From JADCRZ01 sp041751095 (GTDB taxonomy: Bacteria > Bacteroidota > Bacteroidia > Chitinophagales > Chitinophagaceae), in assembly GCA_041751095.1 (NCBI GenBank), contig JBGSYC010000097.1, positions 41,013 to 105,012 on the forward strand: 64,000 bases of DNA, given 5' to 3'. How positions within the stretch are numbered: position 1 is the first letter of the stretch; each line of letters starts with the position of its first letter. A program made the position numbers and the translations under genes. Positions 25,747-35,336 of the stretch are shown here, in pieces. The notes beneath the pieces were generated by a model that saw nothing but the letters and a program-made list of their open reading frames with translations, ran no database searches and was not told where the DNA came from.

Positions 25747-26511
25747 TTATTGTTCAACGGTCAAACCGGCGGCGAGGTATTCGTAATTCATCCTGGCGAT
25801 ATTGTTGATGGAAATTTCTTTAGGGCAAACGGCTTCACATGCGCCAATGTTTGTACACGATCCAAAACCTTCTTTGTCCATCTGAGCAACCATATTCAAT
25901 ACCCGCGTTTTTCGTTCAGGCGCTCCCTGTGGCAATAAAGCCAGGTGAGAAACTTTAGATGACATGAACAGCATGGCCGAACTGTTTTTGCACGCGGCTA
26001 CACACGCTCCACATGAGATACATGCGGCATTGGCAAAGGCGAGGTCAGCCTTTTCCTTTTCTACGAATACCGCATTTGCATCTACTGCGTTACCGGTGTT
26101 TACCGATATATAGCCACCGGCCTGTATGATACGGTCAAAAGCGCTACGGTCAACCATCAGGTCTTTTATTACCGGAAAGGCCTTTGCACGCCACGGCTCA
26201 ACAACAATGGAATCATTATCTTTAAAAGCTCTCATGTGTAGCTGGCAGGTGGCAGTTCCAGCCCATGGGCCGTGGGGTACACCGTTAATATGCATGGCGC
26301 ATGAGCCGCATATGCCTTCCCTGCAGTCATGATCAAACGCAACCGGATCTTTGCCTTCATTGATCAGTCGTTCGTTCAACACATCAAACAATTCGAGAAA
26401 CGACATTTCAGAAGAAATATTCTCTACCTGGAAAGTCTCAAATCCCCCTGCTGCCTTGTTGCTTTTTTGACGCCATACTTTCAGGTTGAGGCGCATATTG
26501 TAGTGTTCCAT
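25747..26511 (-). CDS. sdhB: Succinate dehydrogenase / fumarate reductase iron-sulfur subunit
   Basis: 254 residues. It carries electrons from FAD in SdhA to menaquinone through three Fe-S clusters. The [2Fe-2S] domain has DHDCREGICGSCAMHINGVP (Cys at about 63, 68, 71) with the fourth Cys at TCQLHM; the C-terminal domain has CISCGACVAAC and CTNIGACEAVCPKEI, which supply the [4Fe-4S] and [3Fe-4S] ligands. Last gene of sdhCAB, 128 bases after sdhA. This length and layout fit the Bacteroidota type B complex. Confidence 0.95.
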   Translation of the reverse strand: MEHYNMRLNLKVWRQKSNKAAGGFETFQVENISSEMSFLELFDVLNERLINEGKDPVAFDHDCREGICGSCAMHINGVPHGPWAGTATCQLHMRAFKDNDSIVVEPWRAKAFPVIKDLMVDRSAFDRIIQAGGYISVNTGNAVDANAVFVEKEKADLAFANAACISCGACVAACKNSSAMLFMSSKVSHLALLPQGAPERKTRVLNMVAQMDKEGFGSCTNIGACEAVCPKEISINNIARMNYEYLAAGLTVEQ

Positions 26512-26639
26512 AGCTTATACCGATTATTTTTCTTATGCATTTCAGTTCTGGTGTCAGGTGAATGCCGTTAGCATTCTGAACCCTTATGGTTGTCTTGTTC
26601 ACCGGGAACTCAACACCGATTACATAATGGTTTCATCCG

Positions 26640-28613
26640 TTACTTGTAGCTTCGCTGGCTTGGTTTGGCAACTTCAAAATTCAGGTTTTCCTTGTGTAAT
26701 TGCCAAACGCTTTCGCCTTTAAGTTCCCAGGCGGCTACGTACGCGAAATTTTCATCATCCCGTTTTGCTTCACCTTCCTCCGTTTGCATCTCTTCACGGA
26801 AATGGCCACCGCAACTTTCTTTCCTGTTCATGGCATCTATACACATCAGTTCGCCAAGTTCGATAAAGTCGGCAACGCGGTTTGCCTTATCAAGTTCAGG
26901 GTTCATCTCCAGGATGTCTCCGGGTATTCGCACATTGTTCCAGAACTCCTCTTTTAGTTTCCTGATGTCCGTTATTGCTTCTTTTAAGCCAGCTTCATTT
27001 CTTGCCATTCCGCATTTATCCCACATGATCTTTCCAAGCCTCTTGTGAAAACTTTCTACGCTGGCAGAACCTTTGATGCTAATTAACTTATTGATCCGCG
27101 CGCTCACCTCATTTTCAGTTTGCTCAAAGGCCGGGTGGGTGATGGGCAAAGCAGGGTTACGGATCTCATCTGACAGGTAATTGCCGATCGTGTAAGGAAT
27201 AACGAAGTATCCATCCGCGAGGCCCTGCATCAGCGCGGAAGCTCCCAAACGGTTAGCACCATGGTCACTGAAGTTTGCTTCTCCTAAACAGTATAAGCCG
27301 GGGATTGTAGTCATCAGTTCGTAATCCACCCACAATCCACCCATCGTATAATGCACGGCAGGATAAATCCGCATGGGCATTTCGTATGGGTTTTCACCAG
27401 TTATCTTTTCATACATGTCAAACAGGTTGCCGTATTTTTCTTTAACCACTTCCTTACCCAATGCACGTATCCGTTCTTCTCCCGCATTACTCTGCCCTTG
27501 TTTACTGGCCTCCCCTTGTCCATAGCGTTCAATTGCAAATTTGTAGTCAAGGTAAACGGCCATCTTTGAACCCCCTACGCCATAACCTGCATCACATCTT
27601 TCCTTGGCGGCCCGGCTGGCAACATCGCGGGGCACAAGGTTTCCAAAAGCGGGGTATCGCCTTTCGAGGTAATAATCACGTTCTTCCTCGGGGATATCCA
27701 CAGGTTTCCGCATATCATTTTTTTGCCGGGGTACCCATATCCTTCCATCATTCCTTAATGACTCAGACATCAAGGTCAGCTTGCTTTGATGGTCGCCACT
27801 AACGGGGATACACGTGGGATGTATTTGCGTAAAGCACGGGTTGGCAAAAAAAGCTCCTTTTTTATGGGCTTTCCAGGCAGCCGTAACATTAGACGCCATT
27901 GCATTCGTACTCAGGTAAAACACGTTGCCGTAACCACCACTGCAGATCAATACCGCGTGGCCGAAATAACGCTCCAGTTTTCCTGTGATCAGGTTGCGGC
28001 ATATGATCCCCCTGGCTTTACCATCTACCATTACCACATCGAGCATTTCATGGCGGGTATACATTTTTACATTCCCAAGTGCCACTTGTCTTTCCAACGC
28101 CTGGTACGCTCCTATCAGTAATTGCTGACCTGTTTGCCCGGCAGCATAAAATGTCCGCTGCACCTGGGTTCCGCCAAATGAACGATTGCTTAACAGCCCT
28201 CCGTATTCGCGGGCAAAAGGAACTCCCTGCGCAACACACTGGTCGATGATATTTACGCTAACCTCTGCCAGGCGATGAACATTGCTTTCCCTGGCCCGGT
28301 AATCTCCTCCTTTAACGGTATCATAAAACAGCCTGAAAGTGGAATCGCCATCATTCTGGTAATTTTTAGAGGCATTAATGCCACCCTGGGCAGCGATGCT
28401 GTGAGCCCGTCGCGGCGAATCATGAAAGCTGAACGCTTTAACTTTATATCCCAATTCACCTAAAGCAGCGGCAGCTGAGGCGCCGGCTAAACCGGTACCT
28501 ACGATCACTATTTCAAGATTTCTTTTGTTTGACGGATTTACAAGCTTCACATGCCCTTTATAGTCATTCCATTTGTTCTCAAGATTTCCGGGCGGTGTTT
28601 TTGAATCTAGCAT
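26640..28613 (-). CDS. sdhA: Succinate dehydrogenase / fumarate reductase flavoprotein subunit
   Basis: 657 residues from ATG 28613 (MLDSKTPPGNLENKWNDYKG); an upstream in-frame ATG at 28709 would add 32 non-conserved residues. It oxidises succinate to fumarate with covalent FAD. The dinucleotide fold is IVIVGTGLAGASAAAALGELG, the flavinylation segment is HSIAAQGGINASKNYQNDGD with its His, and the active-site HYTMGGLWVDYELMTTIPGL and GANRLGASALMQGLADG are in place. Sits between sdhC and sdhB. Confidence 0.95.
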   Translation of the reverse strand: MLDSKTPPGNLENKWNDYKGHVKLVNPSNKRNLEIVIVGTGLAGASAAAALGELGYKVKAFSFHDSPRRAHSIAAQGGINASKNYQNDGDSTFRLFYDTVKGGDYRARESNVHRLAEVSVNIIDQCVAQGVPFAREYGGLLSNRSFGGTQVQRTFYAAGQTGQQLLIGAYQALERQVALGNVKMYTRHEMLDVVMVDGKARGIICRNLITGKLERYFGHAVLICSGGYGNVFYLSTNAMASNVTAAWKAHKKGAFFANPCFTQIHPTCIPVSGDHQSKLTLMSESLRNDGRIWVPRQKNDMRKPVDIPEEERDYYLERRYPAFGNLVPRDVASRAAKERCDAGYGVGGSKMAVYLDYKFAIERYGQGEASKQGQSNAGEERIRALGKEVVKEKYGNLFDMYEKITGENPYEMPMRIYPAVHYTMGGLWVDYELMTTIPGLYCLGEANFSDHGANRLGASALMQGLADGYFVIPYTIGNYLSDEIRNPALPITHPAFEQTENEVSARINKLISIKGSASVESFHKRLGKIMWDKCGMARNEAGLKEAITDIRKLKEEFWNNVRIPGDILEMNPELDKANRVADFIELGELMCIDAMNRKESCGGHFREEMQTEEGEAKRDDENFAYVAAWELKGESVWQLHKENLNFEVAKPSQRSYK

Positions 28614-28748
28614 ATCGATAGTAGTTTCCTGATTTCGGATCTGTGTTATTGTTGAACTTGATTGAAGTGATTTACCTGCTGTGCGTTTGTAATTCCGTTG
28701 GTTCAGCACGGTTAAACTGTTTAGCGTTTTAAGCTATTCAACCACGCG

Positions 28749-29450
28749 TCAGTCAACCCAACCAAAATACATAGACACCGGCATCATCGCAAACGCAAGG
28801 GAAACAATAACGGCAAAACCTATTCCCAGGCCTTTAAGCATTTTCAAATACCGGTTATTATATATTCCTATTGTTCTGAATGCGCTATGGAAGCCATGCA
28901 TGAGGTGGTAAGCCAAAGAGATGCATCCCAGTACATACACAATTACAACTATAGGATTTTGAAAAACATTGAGCATTTCTGCATATAAATTATGGTATTC
29001 CTTTCCGTTATATTGAACTTCAGATAAGGGCTGTACGCTTGCTATTCCGCCAAGGCGCGATGGCGCCCAGAAATGATAAACATGCATGACCAGGAAAAGG
29101 AGCAGTAAAGTTCCAAGCAACCCCATTTTCCGCGTGTACCATTTACTCCCTTTATTACCCAGGTTAATTTCATAACCCCGGCCCCTCCTGCTGAGATTTT
29201 TTGCTTCAAGTACATATCCCTGTACGATGTGAATGATCAACATCAAAAACAATCCCACTTCCATGATCCTGACAACTATCGTAGTGCCCATGAAATGGGC
29301 AGACTTATTAAACATTTCCCCGTTATCGTTAGCCCATATACACGCATTAAGCCCCACATGAACAACAAGGAATGATATGAGAAATAAACCTGTTAAGCTC
29401 ATTATTAATTTTTTGCCAACTGAAGAAGTAAAAAATTGGGACCATTTCAT
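28749..29450 (-). CDS. sdhC: Succinate dehydrogenase cytochrome b subunit
   Basis: 233 residues from the ATG at 29450 (MKWSQFFTSSVGKKLIMSLTG), preferred because the family begins this way; an ATG at 29519 would add 23 residues. Five hydrophobic helices hold the quinone site and the haems: helix ends include HVGLNACIW, HFMGTTIVVRIMEVGLFLML, IIHIVQGYVLEA, HVYHFWAP and YHLMHGFHSAFRTIG, giving the conserved His ligands for two b haems. The lack of a separate sdhD is normal for this single-subunit (type B) anchor. First gene of sdhCAB. Confidence 0.93.
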   Translation of the reverse strand: MKWSQFFTSSVGKKLIMSLTGLFLISFLVVHVGLNACIWANDNGEMFNKSAHFMGTTIVVRIMEVGLFLMLIIHIVQGYVLEAKNLSRRGRGYEINLGNKGSKWYTRKMGLLGTLLLLFLVMHVYHFWAPSRLGGIASVQPLSEVQYNGKEYHNLYAEMLNVFQNPIVVIVYVLGCISLAYHLMHGFHSAFRTIGIYNNRYLKMLKGLGIGFAVIVSLAFAMMPVSMYFGWVD

Positions 29451-29565
29451 TTCGAAAGGTTTGATTTTGAGATGAGCGCCATTAGCGATGTAATTACCTT
29501 GTATAACTTCAAATTTCATTCATAACGTTCTTGCGTGCAAAACGTTAGCATAAAAGCGAATCGTA

Positions 29566-29573
29566 CAAAAATA
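29566..29573 (-). promoter_or_regulatory. Candidate -7 box of the sdhCAB promoter
   Basis: TATTTTTG on the minus strand matches TANNTTTG, with transcription expected to begin near 29559. Upstream, 29583-29630 holds three AAGTTTTTTaagcaaag/ggcaaag-like direct repeats that may be regulatory. No TTTG lies at the ideal -33 distance. Confidence 0.4.
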
Positions 29574-29886
29574 ACACAGGATTGCTTTAAAAGTTTTTTT
29601 AAGCAAAGTTTTTTAGGCAAAGTTTTTTAAGAGGGAAGAATAGAATTAATGCGGAATGAAAAGGAAATGCCGCGAAGAGCCGGGACTGGTAACCGGGTGC
29701 CGTGCGTTTTTCCAAGTACAAAAAGGCCGTAATCCGCGGCAAATAACACCCGTTTTTCTCTCCTGCTTTCACCACTTTTTCCCTGCCTCTCACTTACTTT
29801 AATATGGTCTTTATCTGTCAGAATTCTGTTTTCTCTCCATTTTCTCTAAGTTTTTTCTCTTAGCTTAGCCTTTTAAACTAATTGAG
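29574..29886. other. Divergent sdhC-accD spacer with AAGTTTTTTA direct repeats
   Basis: From 29587 to 29632 the block AAGTTTTTTAAGC/AAAGTTTTTTAGGC/AAAGTTTTTTAAGAG recurs three times with 15-16-base periodicity. A 64-codon open frame on the minus strand (29599-29793) has no supporting features. The final 60 bases before accD are T-rich (tctcttagctt). No RNA gene recognised. Confidence 0.45.
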
Positions 29887-30795
29887 ATGAAACACGAAGA
29901 GGACTTTGACGCAAATCTTGCAGGTGAAGATGGCCTGGTTGAAGAATCAAAAACCAGTTGGTTTAAACGGATCAAAAAAGGAATCACAACAACCACTTCA
30001 GAAAAAAAAGAAACGCCTGAAGGCTTATGGACAAAATGCCCTGAGTGTAATTATATCTGTACAGTTACTGATTTACGCGAGCAGTTGTTTGTGTGCGCCA
30101 AATGCAACTATCACCACCGGATTGGAAGCGAGGAATATTTTGATATACTATTCGATGGGGATTATGATGTAATGTTTGAAAACATACGGTCGCACGATTT
30201 TTTACATTTCACCGATCTTAAGTCTTACCAGAAGCGCCTTGAGGAGACCTGGAAAAAAACCAGCATCACCGATTCCATACGCATTGCCAGAGGAGAATTG
30301 AATGGCCATTCCCTGGTGATCGGCTGTATGGATTTTGAGTTTATCGGCGGCTCGCTGGGAAGCGTGATGGGTGAACGTATATCAAGGGCAATTGATTACT
30401 GCCTTCAGCATGATACCCCTCTGATGATTATTTGTAAAAGCGGCGGCGCCCGTATGATGGAAAGTGCGTTCTCATTGATGCAGCTCGCCAAAGTTTCCGG
30501 TAAGCTGTCGCAGCTTACCGATGCCCGCATTTTATACATTTCACTTCTGACTGATCCCTCATTCGGCGGAATATCGGCCTCCTTCGGTATGCTCGGCGAC
30601 CTGAACATTGCGGAGCCGGGGGCTTTAATCGGCTTTGCAGGACCCCGCGTAATTAAGGAAACGATCAAGCGAAACCTTCCTGAAGGATTTCAAAGGAGTG
30701 AATTTCTGCTGGAGCACGGGTTTCTTGATTTTATTATAGACCGTAAGGAAATGAAAGAAAAATTATCAAAAGTTCTCTTCCTGATAAAAAATTGA
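29887..30795 (+). CDS. accD: Acetyl-CoA carboxylase carboxyltransferase subunit beta
   Basis: 302 residues. It transfers the carboxyl group from biotin to acetyl-CoA, the first step of fatty-acid synthesis, with AccA. The N-terminal zinc ribbon has CPEC (near residue 51) and CAKC (near 70) in WTKCPECNYICTVTD and FVCAKCNYHHRIG. The crotonase-like fold shows ICKSGGARMMESAFSLMQL and LTDPSFGGISASFGMLGD. Followed 54 bases later by smpB on the same strand, possibly in one transcript. accA is not in the window. Confidence 0.95.
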   Translation: MKHEEDFDANLAGEDGLVEESKTSWFKRIKKGITTTTSEKKETPEGLWTKCPECNYICTVTDLREQLFVCAKCNYHHRIGSEEYFDILFDGDYDVMFENIRSHDFLHFTDLKSYQKRLEETWKKTSITDSIRIARGELNGHSLVIGCMDFEFIGGSLGSVMGERISRAIDYCLQHDTPLMIICKSGGARMMESAFSLMQLAKVSGKLSQLTDARILYISLLTDPSFGGISASFGMLGDLNIAEPGALIGFAGPRVIKETIKRNLPEGFQRSEFLLEHGFLDFIIDRKEMKEKLSKVLFLIKN

Positions 30796-30849
30796 ATTTC
30801 CTTAACTCCGTTGTACAATAACAGGGATATGTTTAACCATTTTCATTGA

Positions 30850-31299
30850 ATGAGCAACACAATGATTGAGATACGCAACAGATCAGCTTTTCACGAGTTT
30901 TATATTGAAGACACACTGGTGGCCGGAATGGTGCTGGTAGGAACGGAAGTAAAGGCATTGCGAGCCGGCAAGGCGAGCTTCAACGACAGTTATTGTATAT
31001 TTCACCAGGGTGAACTATTTATCAAAAGCCTCCACATTTCCGAATATTCATTTGGCACTACCCAGAAACATGAACCGCTTCAGGAACGCAAATTGTTGCT
31101 TACGAAGCGCGAGCTAAAGAAGCTCGAAGCAAAAATGACTGAAAAGGGATATTCCATTGTTCCGTTAAAGATTTTTTTTACGGAAAAGAATATTGCCAAG
31201 GTAGAGATCGGTTTGGGCAAAGGAAAGAAGCTTCACGATAAAAGGGAATCCATAAAAAAGCGCGACACAGAAAGGGAAATGAAGCGCTACCTGAATTAA
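30850..31299 (+). CDS. smpB: SsrA-binding protein SmpB
   Basis: 149 residues. SmpB delivers tmRNA to stalled ribosomes. The N-terminal EIRNRSAFHEFYIEDTLVAG and the oligonucleotide-binding motif VLVGTEVKALRAGKASFNDSY at about 28-48 are family-diagnostic, and the basic tail KKLHDKRESIKKRDTERE is the part that folds in the decoding centre. The tmRNA gene itself is not visible in the window. Confidence 0.95.
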   Translation: MSNTMIEIRNRSAFHEFYIEDTLVAGMVLVGTEVKALRAGKASFNDSYCIFHQGELFIKSLHISEYSFGTTQKHEPLQERKLLLTKRELKKLEAKMTEKGYSIVPLKIFFTEKNIAKVEIGLGKGKKLHDKRESIKKRDTEREMKRYLN

Positions 31300-31602
31300 A
31301 ATCATACATCACTTCCGGGATTCGATAAAACACAATACCGGCGGGTATTAACATGTAATGATGTTTCTGCGGTTCAGGTGTTCCGCCGGACGACATTGCC
31401 GGTCAGTATCGCCACGAAAGCTTACGTACGCTTTTTACCTTTCGGAGCCTTGTGCGTCGCTGTTGCCCGACCAAAACAGTCAGGAGTCATAATCGGGATG
31501 CAATGAACCGAACGCTGGTCACTATGTAAAGTTGCGTTAAATTTGATTCCGCAAATCTTTCATTCCGGCAAATTCTGATCTATTTTCTGCTATCTTCATG
31601 CC
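31300..31602. other. 303-base intergenic region
   Basis: Between smpB and the secreted protein. It contains a TAAATTTG (31538-31545) that could be the -7 box of the downstream gene, with a leader of about 50 bases. I looked for a tmRNA or tRNA-like ending because of smpB and found none. Confidence 0.4.
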
Positions 31603-32553
31603 ATGAGACTTATTCTATTCTTATCAATATATCTATTCCTTTCTTTATCAACTTATTCACAAACGTTGACTGGAAGCTGGTATGGGCGGGCTGACGCGAT
31701 ATTGAATGGAAACCATAATAACTATCTTACAGAAATGATCATTAAACAAAAAGGGGATGAAGTGGTAGGGATTTTCGGGTATTACTTCCGGGATGGGTAC
31801 AAGAGCATTTACATACGTGGAAAGTACAATAAAAAAACGAGACAATTCGTGGTGCGAAGTATTCCACTGACATATTTCAGGGCAGCTTCTGTCGATGGTG
31901 TTGATTGCATGATGGACTTTTACGGCACGATCATAATCTCCAGAACATCCACCACTATCAAAGGATTATTCGCAACAAATCCGCAATATTCTTACACCTG
32001 CCCGGAAGTTAAAGTGGGTTATGTGCTTGATGCCGGAGAAAAGATGCAGGATAGCATAATCCAGAACCGCGTTGCCCGTAAGTTGTGGCAACCACAACAG
32101 CAGGACGTAGTAGTAAACAACGGCGTTTTACCCTCCGGCACAGTTGCGGGTGACGACAGCGTTAAAATTACGCAAGCTGAGCTGCAGAACCTCGTGCAGT
32201 CTTTTGAGAAGCGGGAAACCGTACTTGCCCGCGAACTGGAAATTGATTCTGATTCGGTGCGTATCAGTTTTTACGACAACGGTGAGATAGACGGTGACAG
32301 CATTAGTGTGTTTTTAAACAAGGTCCCTCTCCTCACCGGGCAAAGCCTTACTGCACAGGCATTAAACATTTATCTGAGCCTTGATAGTACCAAAGGTGTT
32401 ACTGAGATATCCATGTTTGCTGAAAACCTGGGAAAATATCCGCCGAATACCGCCCTGATGGTTATTAACGACGGGGAGCACCGCTATGAGGTTTATCTTT
32501 CAAGCAGCCTTACGCAAAATTCACAGGTGAGATTAAAGCGAAAAAAGAAATAG
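31603..32553 (+). CDS. Secreted protein of unknown function
   Basis: 316 residues with a signal peptide (MRLILFLSIYLFLSLSTYSQ). The first half, from LTGSWYGRADAILNGNHNNY to about residue 150, looks like a small beta-barrel domain (repeated strands IYIRGKYNKKTRQFVVRS, FYGTIIISRTSTTIKG). The second half carries VRISFYDNGEIDGDSISVFL and LTAQALNIYLSLD, resembling the lipocalin-like or DUF-type fold in which an aspartate-rich DNGEIDGD loop could bind a metal. Those latter ideas are inference. It ends next to a long heptamer repeat and is convergent with the topoisomerase gene. Confidence 0.7.
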   Translation: MRLILFLSIYLFLSLSTYSQTLTGSWYGRADAILNGNHNNYLTEMIIKQKGDEVVGIFGYYFRDGYKSIYIRGKYNKKTRQFVVRSIPLTYFRAASVDGVDCMMDFYGTIIISRTSTTIKGLFATNPQYSYTCPEVKVGYVLDAGEKMQDSIIQNRVARKLWQPQQQDVVVNNGVLPSGTVAGDDSVKITQAELQNLVQSFEKRETVLARELEIDSDSVRISFYDNGEIDGDSISVFLNKVPLLTGQSLTAQALNIYLSLDSTKGVTEISMFAENLGKYPPNTALMVINDGEHRYEVYLSSSLTQNSQVRLKRKKK

Positions 32554-32562
32554 GATGTAGTC

Positions 32563-32688
32563 GGCTATCGGCTATCAGCTATCAGCAGTCAGCTATCGGC
32601 TATCAGCTATCAGCAGTCAGCTATCAGCTGTCGGCTATCAGCTGTCGGCTATCAGCAGTCAGCTATCAGCAGTCGGCTATCAGATGTC
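32563..32688. repeat. Tandem array of 18 heptamers, consensus RGCTATC
   Basis: 126 bases parse without a gap into 18 seven-base units: GGCTATC, AGCTATC, AGCAGTC, AGCTGTC and a final AGATGTC. Two inverted copies (GATAGCT) at 32717-32723 and 32731-32737 could pair with the array. It lies between convergent genes (secreted protein, topoisomerase IV A). Confidence 0.9.
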
Positions 32689-32747
32689 AGAAAAAACATA
32701 TTCGCAATTGTCTTCTGATAGCTCACAGCTGATAGCTGACACCTTGT

Positions 32748-35267
32748 TTAAAAAAGCTCCGCCTGCGTGGTTTCGTTTTCGTCTGCCTGTTCCCACTCTA
32801 TTTCAGTACTTTTCGTATAATCAACCAGCTTGCTTCCGACAGCTTTCCATCCCATAACTTCCACCAGCCTGCCTACATTTATTTTCTGTTCCTTCATTTG
32901 CGCTCCTCTCCCATTCCTTACCACGATAATCGGACTCTCATCCGTTGTCACCGCTTCGAGATAATTATTTTCGCCTTCCCTGATAAAGAAAAATTTGTTC
33001 TGCAGCGTAGTTGTTTCAATCCTGAAACGTTTAATATTAAACTGTAGCTTATCATGATCATAATAAACGGCGGTAACAACTTTCTGCGAATCAAATTTCT
33101 CAACGAGCAGGATATTGTCTGCTTCAAACCGCTGTGTCAATTCCTGGTCAGTGATCTCATAATTACCATCGCTGTATATCACCAGTATCTTATCATCACC
33201 CTCGAACATTCCGAGGTAATCACCTCTTTCTTCCGTATTTAACCTGCCAAACTGGTCATCAAACCAAAGCTTTCTCCCACTTAAAGTAGAACGGCCTGCT
33301 TCCCTGAACTTCACCGTCTTTACCGGGTACTTCGTCACCTGGTTACCGAGGCTGCCCCTGCCTTTGATATCGATATCTTCGAAAGAAAAATCGAACTCTT
33401 TGATTCGTGCGGAACAGCCCGGGCTGAGTATGATCTTCACAACCTCCGCCTCTCCGTTTTTATTGACGCTTAAGTAATGAACACGGCTTTTGTCCTCAGC
33501 CCTCGTAAGATCGTATTCCTTGTCCCGTGTAATGCCGGTGACATTAAATCGCTTTGCATAGCTGATGCCGGTTTTTCCATCCAGGTAGATCATGTTGTAG
33601 GTTGTGCGCTCATCGTTTTTCTGAAAAACTGCTACGTGAATGATGTCTTTGCCGATGAAAGCCTTCTCAGCCACTTTAACCACTTTCATCTTTCCGGCCT
33701 TTGTAAAGGCAATGATGTCGTCAAGGTTTGAACAGTCATCCACATATTCATCCTTTTTGAGGCCGGTACCAATGAAACCATCAGCCTTGTTTACGTAAAC
33801 TTTTACATTTGCGATGGCCACGTCCTTAGCCTGGATCGTGTCGAACAACCTGATCACCGTTTTCCTTTCCCGGCCCCTGCCGTATTTTTTCAGCAGGTTT
33901 TCGTAGTAAGCCACTGCAAAATCCACCAGGTGCGCAAGATCGTATTTAACCTGGTTAATACCGGCTTCAAGGCCTTTTATCTGCAGGTTCAATTCATCAA
34001 TATCGAGTTTATATATACGGCGGACAGGCTTCTCCGTTAGCCTGACGATGTCTTCTCTTAAGATGTCTCTCTTTAATGATTTTTTGAAGGGGCCAAAAGC
34101 CTTATCTATTGCTTCCAGCACCTTCTCCCATGTTTCATGTTTTTTCTCTAATTCTTTATATATCTTTTCTTCAAAAAATATTTTCTCGAGGGAGGTGAAA
34201 TGAAGTTTCTCCTGCAGCTCCCCGAGCTTTATTTCAAGTTCTTTCCTGAGTAAATCTTTGGTATTGTCAGCGGAGACCAGGAGCAGTTCGTAAACGCCCA
34301 TAAAACGGGGCTTGTCGCCAACGATAACACAGGTATTTGGCGAGATGCTCACCTCACAATCAGTAAAGGCGTACAAGGCATCAATTGTAATATCGGGGGA
34401 GATGCCGGGAGCCAGGTCTATTTGTATTTCAACCTCCGCCGCGGTGTTATCAGTTACTTTCTTTATCCGGATCTTGCCCTGGTCGTTTGCCTTTATTATT
34501 GAGTCGATAAGCTGCGTTGTAGTAACGCCGTAAGGCACATCTTTAATCACCAGCGTTTTCTTATCCGATTCTTCAATATGCACCCGTACTTTTACTTTTC
34601 CACCCCGTTTCCCCTCGTTGTAATTGGTTACATCCATCATGCCGCCCGTCTGGAAGTCGGGATAAAATTCAATTTTTTTCCCCCGCAGGTATTTGATGGA
34701 GGCTTCTATTAGCTCGCAAAAGTTATGTGGAAGGATCTTTGTTGCAAGGCCGACTGCTATCCCTTCAGCGCCCTGCGCAAGCAATAAGGGAAACTTCATC
34801 GGCAAAGTGACGGGTTCATTCTTTCTACCATCGTAGCTCAGCGCCCATTCCGTTGTTTTGTCGTTGAAGGCGACATCCAGCGCAAACTTCGAAAGCCTCG
34901 CTTCTATGTATCTTGAGGCTGCGGCCTCATCTCCCGTTCTTACATCACCCCAGTTTCCCTGCGTGTCTATGAGAAGTTCTTTTTGCCCAAGGTTCACCAG
35001 CGCATCGCCGATGCTTACATCACCATGGGGATGGTATTGCATAGACTGCCCTATGATGTTTGCGACTTTATTAAATCTTCCGTCGTCCATTTCTTTCATG
35101 GCGTGGAGAATACGCCGCTGAACGGGTTTCAATCCGTCTTCAAGTGCAGGCACAGCCCGTTCGAGGATTACGTATGACGCATACTCCAGGAACCAGGTTT
35201 TATATTGGCCCGACACGCCGGTTTCATTATCGGTGAGATGCTGTGGTGTGTTGTTTTCTGTGCTCAT
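32748..35267 (-). CDS. parC: DNA gyrase/topoisomerase IV subunit A (ParC-type)
   Basis: 839 residues. It cuts and passes duplex DNA with the ATPase subunit encoded at 38-40 kb. ERAVPALEDGLKPVQRRILHAM is the family start; the active-site Tyr lies in EAAASRYIEARLSK near residue 119. The usual quinolone-contact Ser is replaced by Val in QYHPHGDVSIGDALV. A long coiled-coil arm at about 350-470 (including ELEKKHETWEKVLEAI) precedes the C-terminal beta-propeller (repeats such as GRGSLGNQVTKYPVK). An acidic C-terminus (EWEQADENETTQAELF) follows. Could be called GyrA by automated tools, but the short DDSIG-type motif set fits the Bacteroidota ParC-like group. Confidence 0.85.
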   Translation of the reverse strand: MSTENNTPQHLTDNETGVSGQYKTWFLEYASYVILERAVPALEDGLKPVQRRILHAMKEMDDGRFNKVANIIGQSMQYHPHGDVSIGDALVNLGQKELLIDTQGNWGDVRTGDEAAASRYIEARLSKFALDVAFNDKTTEWALSYDGRKNEPVTLPMKFPLLLAQGAEGIAVGLATKILPHNFCELIEASIKYLRGKKIEFYPDFQTGGMMDVTNYNEGKRGGKVKVRVHIEESDKKTLVIKDVPYGVTTTQLIDSIIKANDQGKIRIKKVTDNTAAEVEIQIDLAPGISPDITIDALYAFTDCEVSISPNTCVIVGDKPRFMGVYELLLVSADNTKDLLRKELEIKLGELQEKLHFTSLEKIFFEEKIYKELEKKHETWEKVLEAIDKAFGPFKKSLKRDILREDIVRLTEKPVRRIYKLDIDELNLQIKGLEAGINQVKYDLAHLVDFAVAYYENLLKKYGRGRERKTVIRLFDTIQAKDVAIANVKVYVNKADGFIGTGLKKDEYVDDCSNLDDIIAFTKAGKMKVVKVAEKAFIGKDIIHVAVFQKNDERTTYNMIYLDGKTGISYAKRFNVTGITRDKEYDLTRAEDKSRVHYLSVNKNGEAEVVKIILSPGCSARIKEFDFSFEDIDIKGRGSLGNQVTKYPVKTVKFREAGRSTLSGRKLWFDDQFGRLNTEERGDYLGMFEGDDKILVIYSDGNYEITDQELTQRFEADNILLVEKFDSQKVVTAVYYDHDKLQFNIKRFRIETTTLQNKFFFIREGENNYLEAVTTDESPIIVVRNGRGAQMKEQKINVGRLVEVMGWKAVGSKLVDYTKSTEIEWEQADENETTQAELF

Positions 35268-35336
35268 AGATACTGTACCGGATTTGTGCTGCCTGCGCGC
35301 CGGTTAGCTGATTTGAGTTAAACTCCGTTGGGTGCT

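Noticed and set aside
31300..31602. tmRNA gene beside smpB
   Set aside because: No tRNA-like ends, no tag reading frame and no pseudoknot-like palindromes were found.
32563..32688. A CRISPR array
   Set aside because: Units are contiguous heptamers with no unique spacers and no cas genes are nearby.
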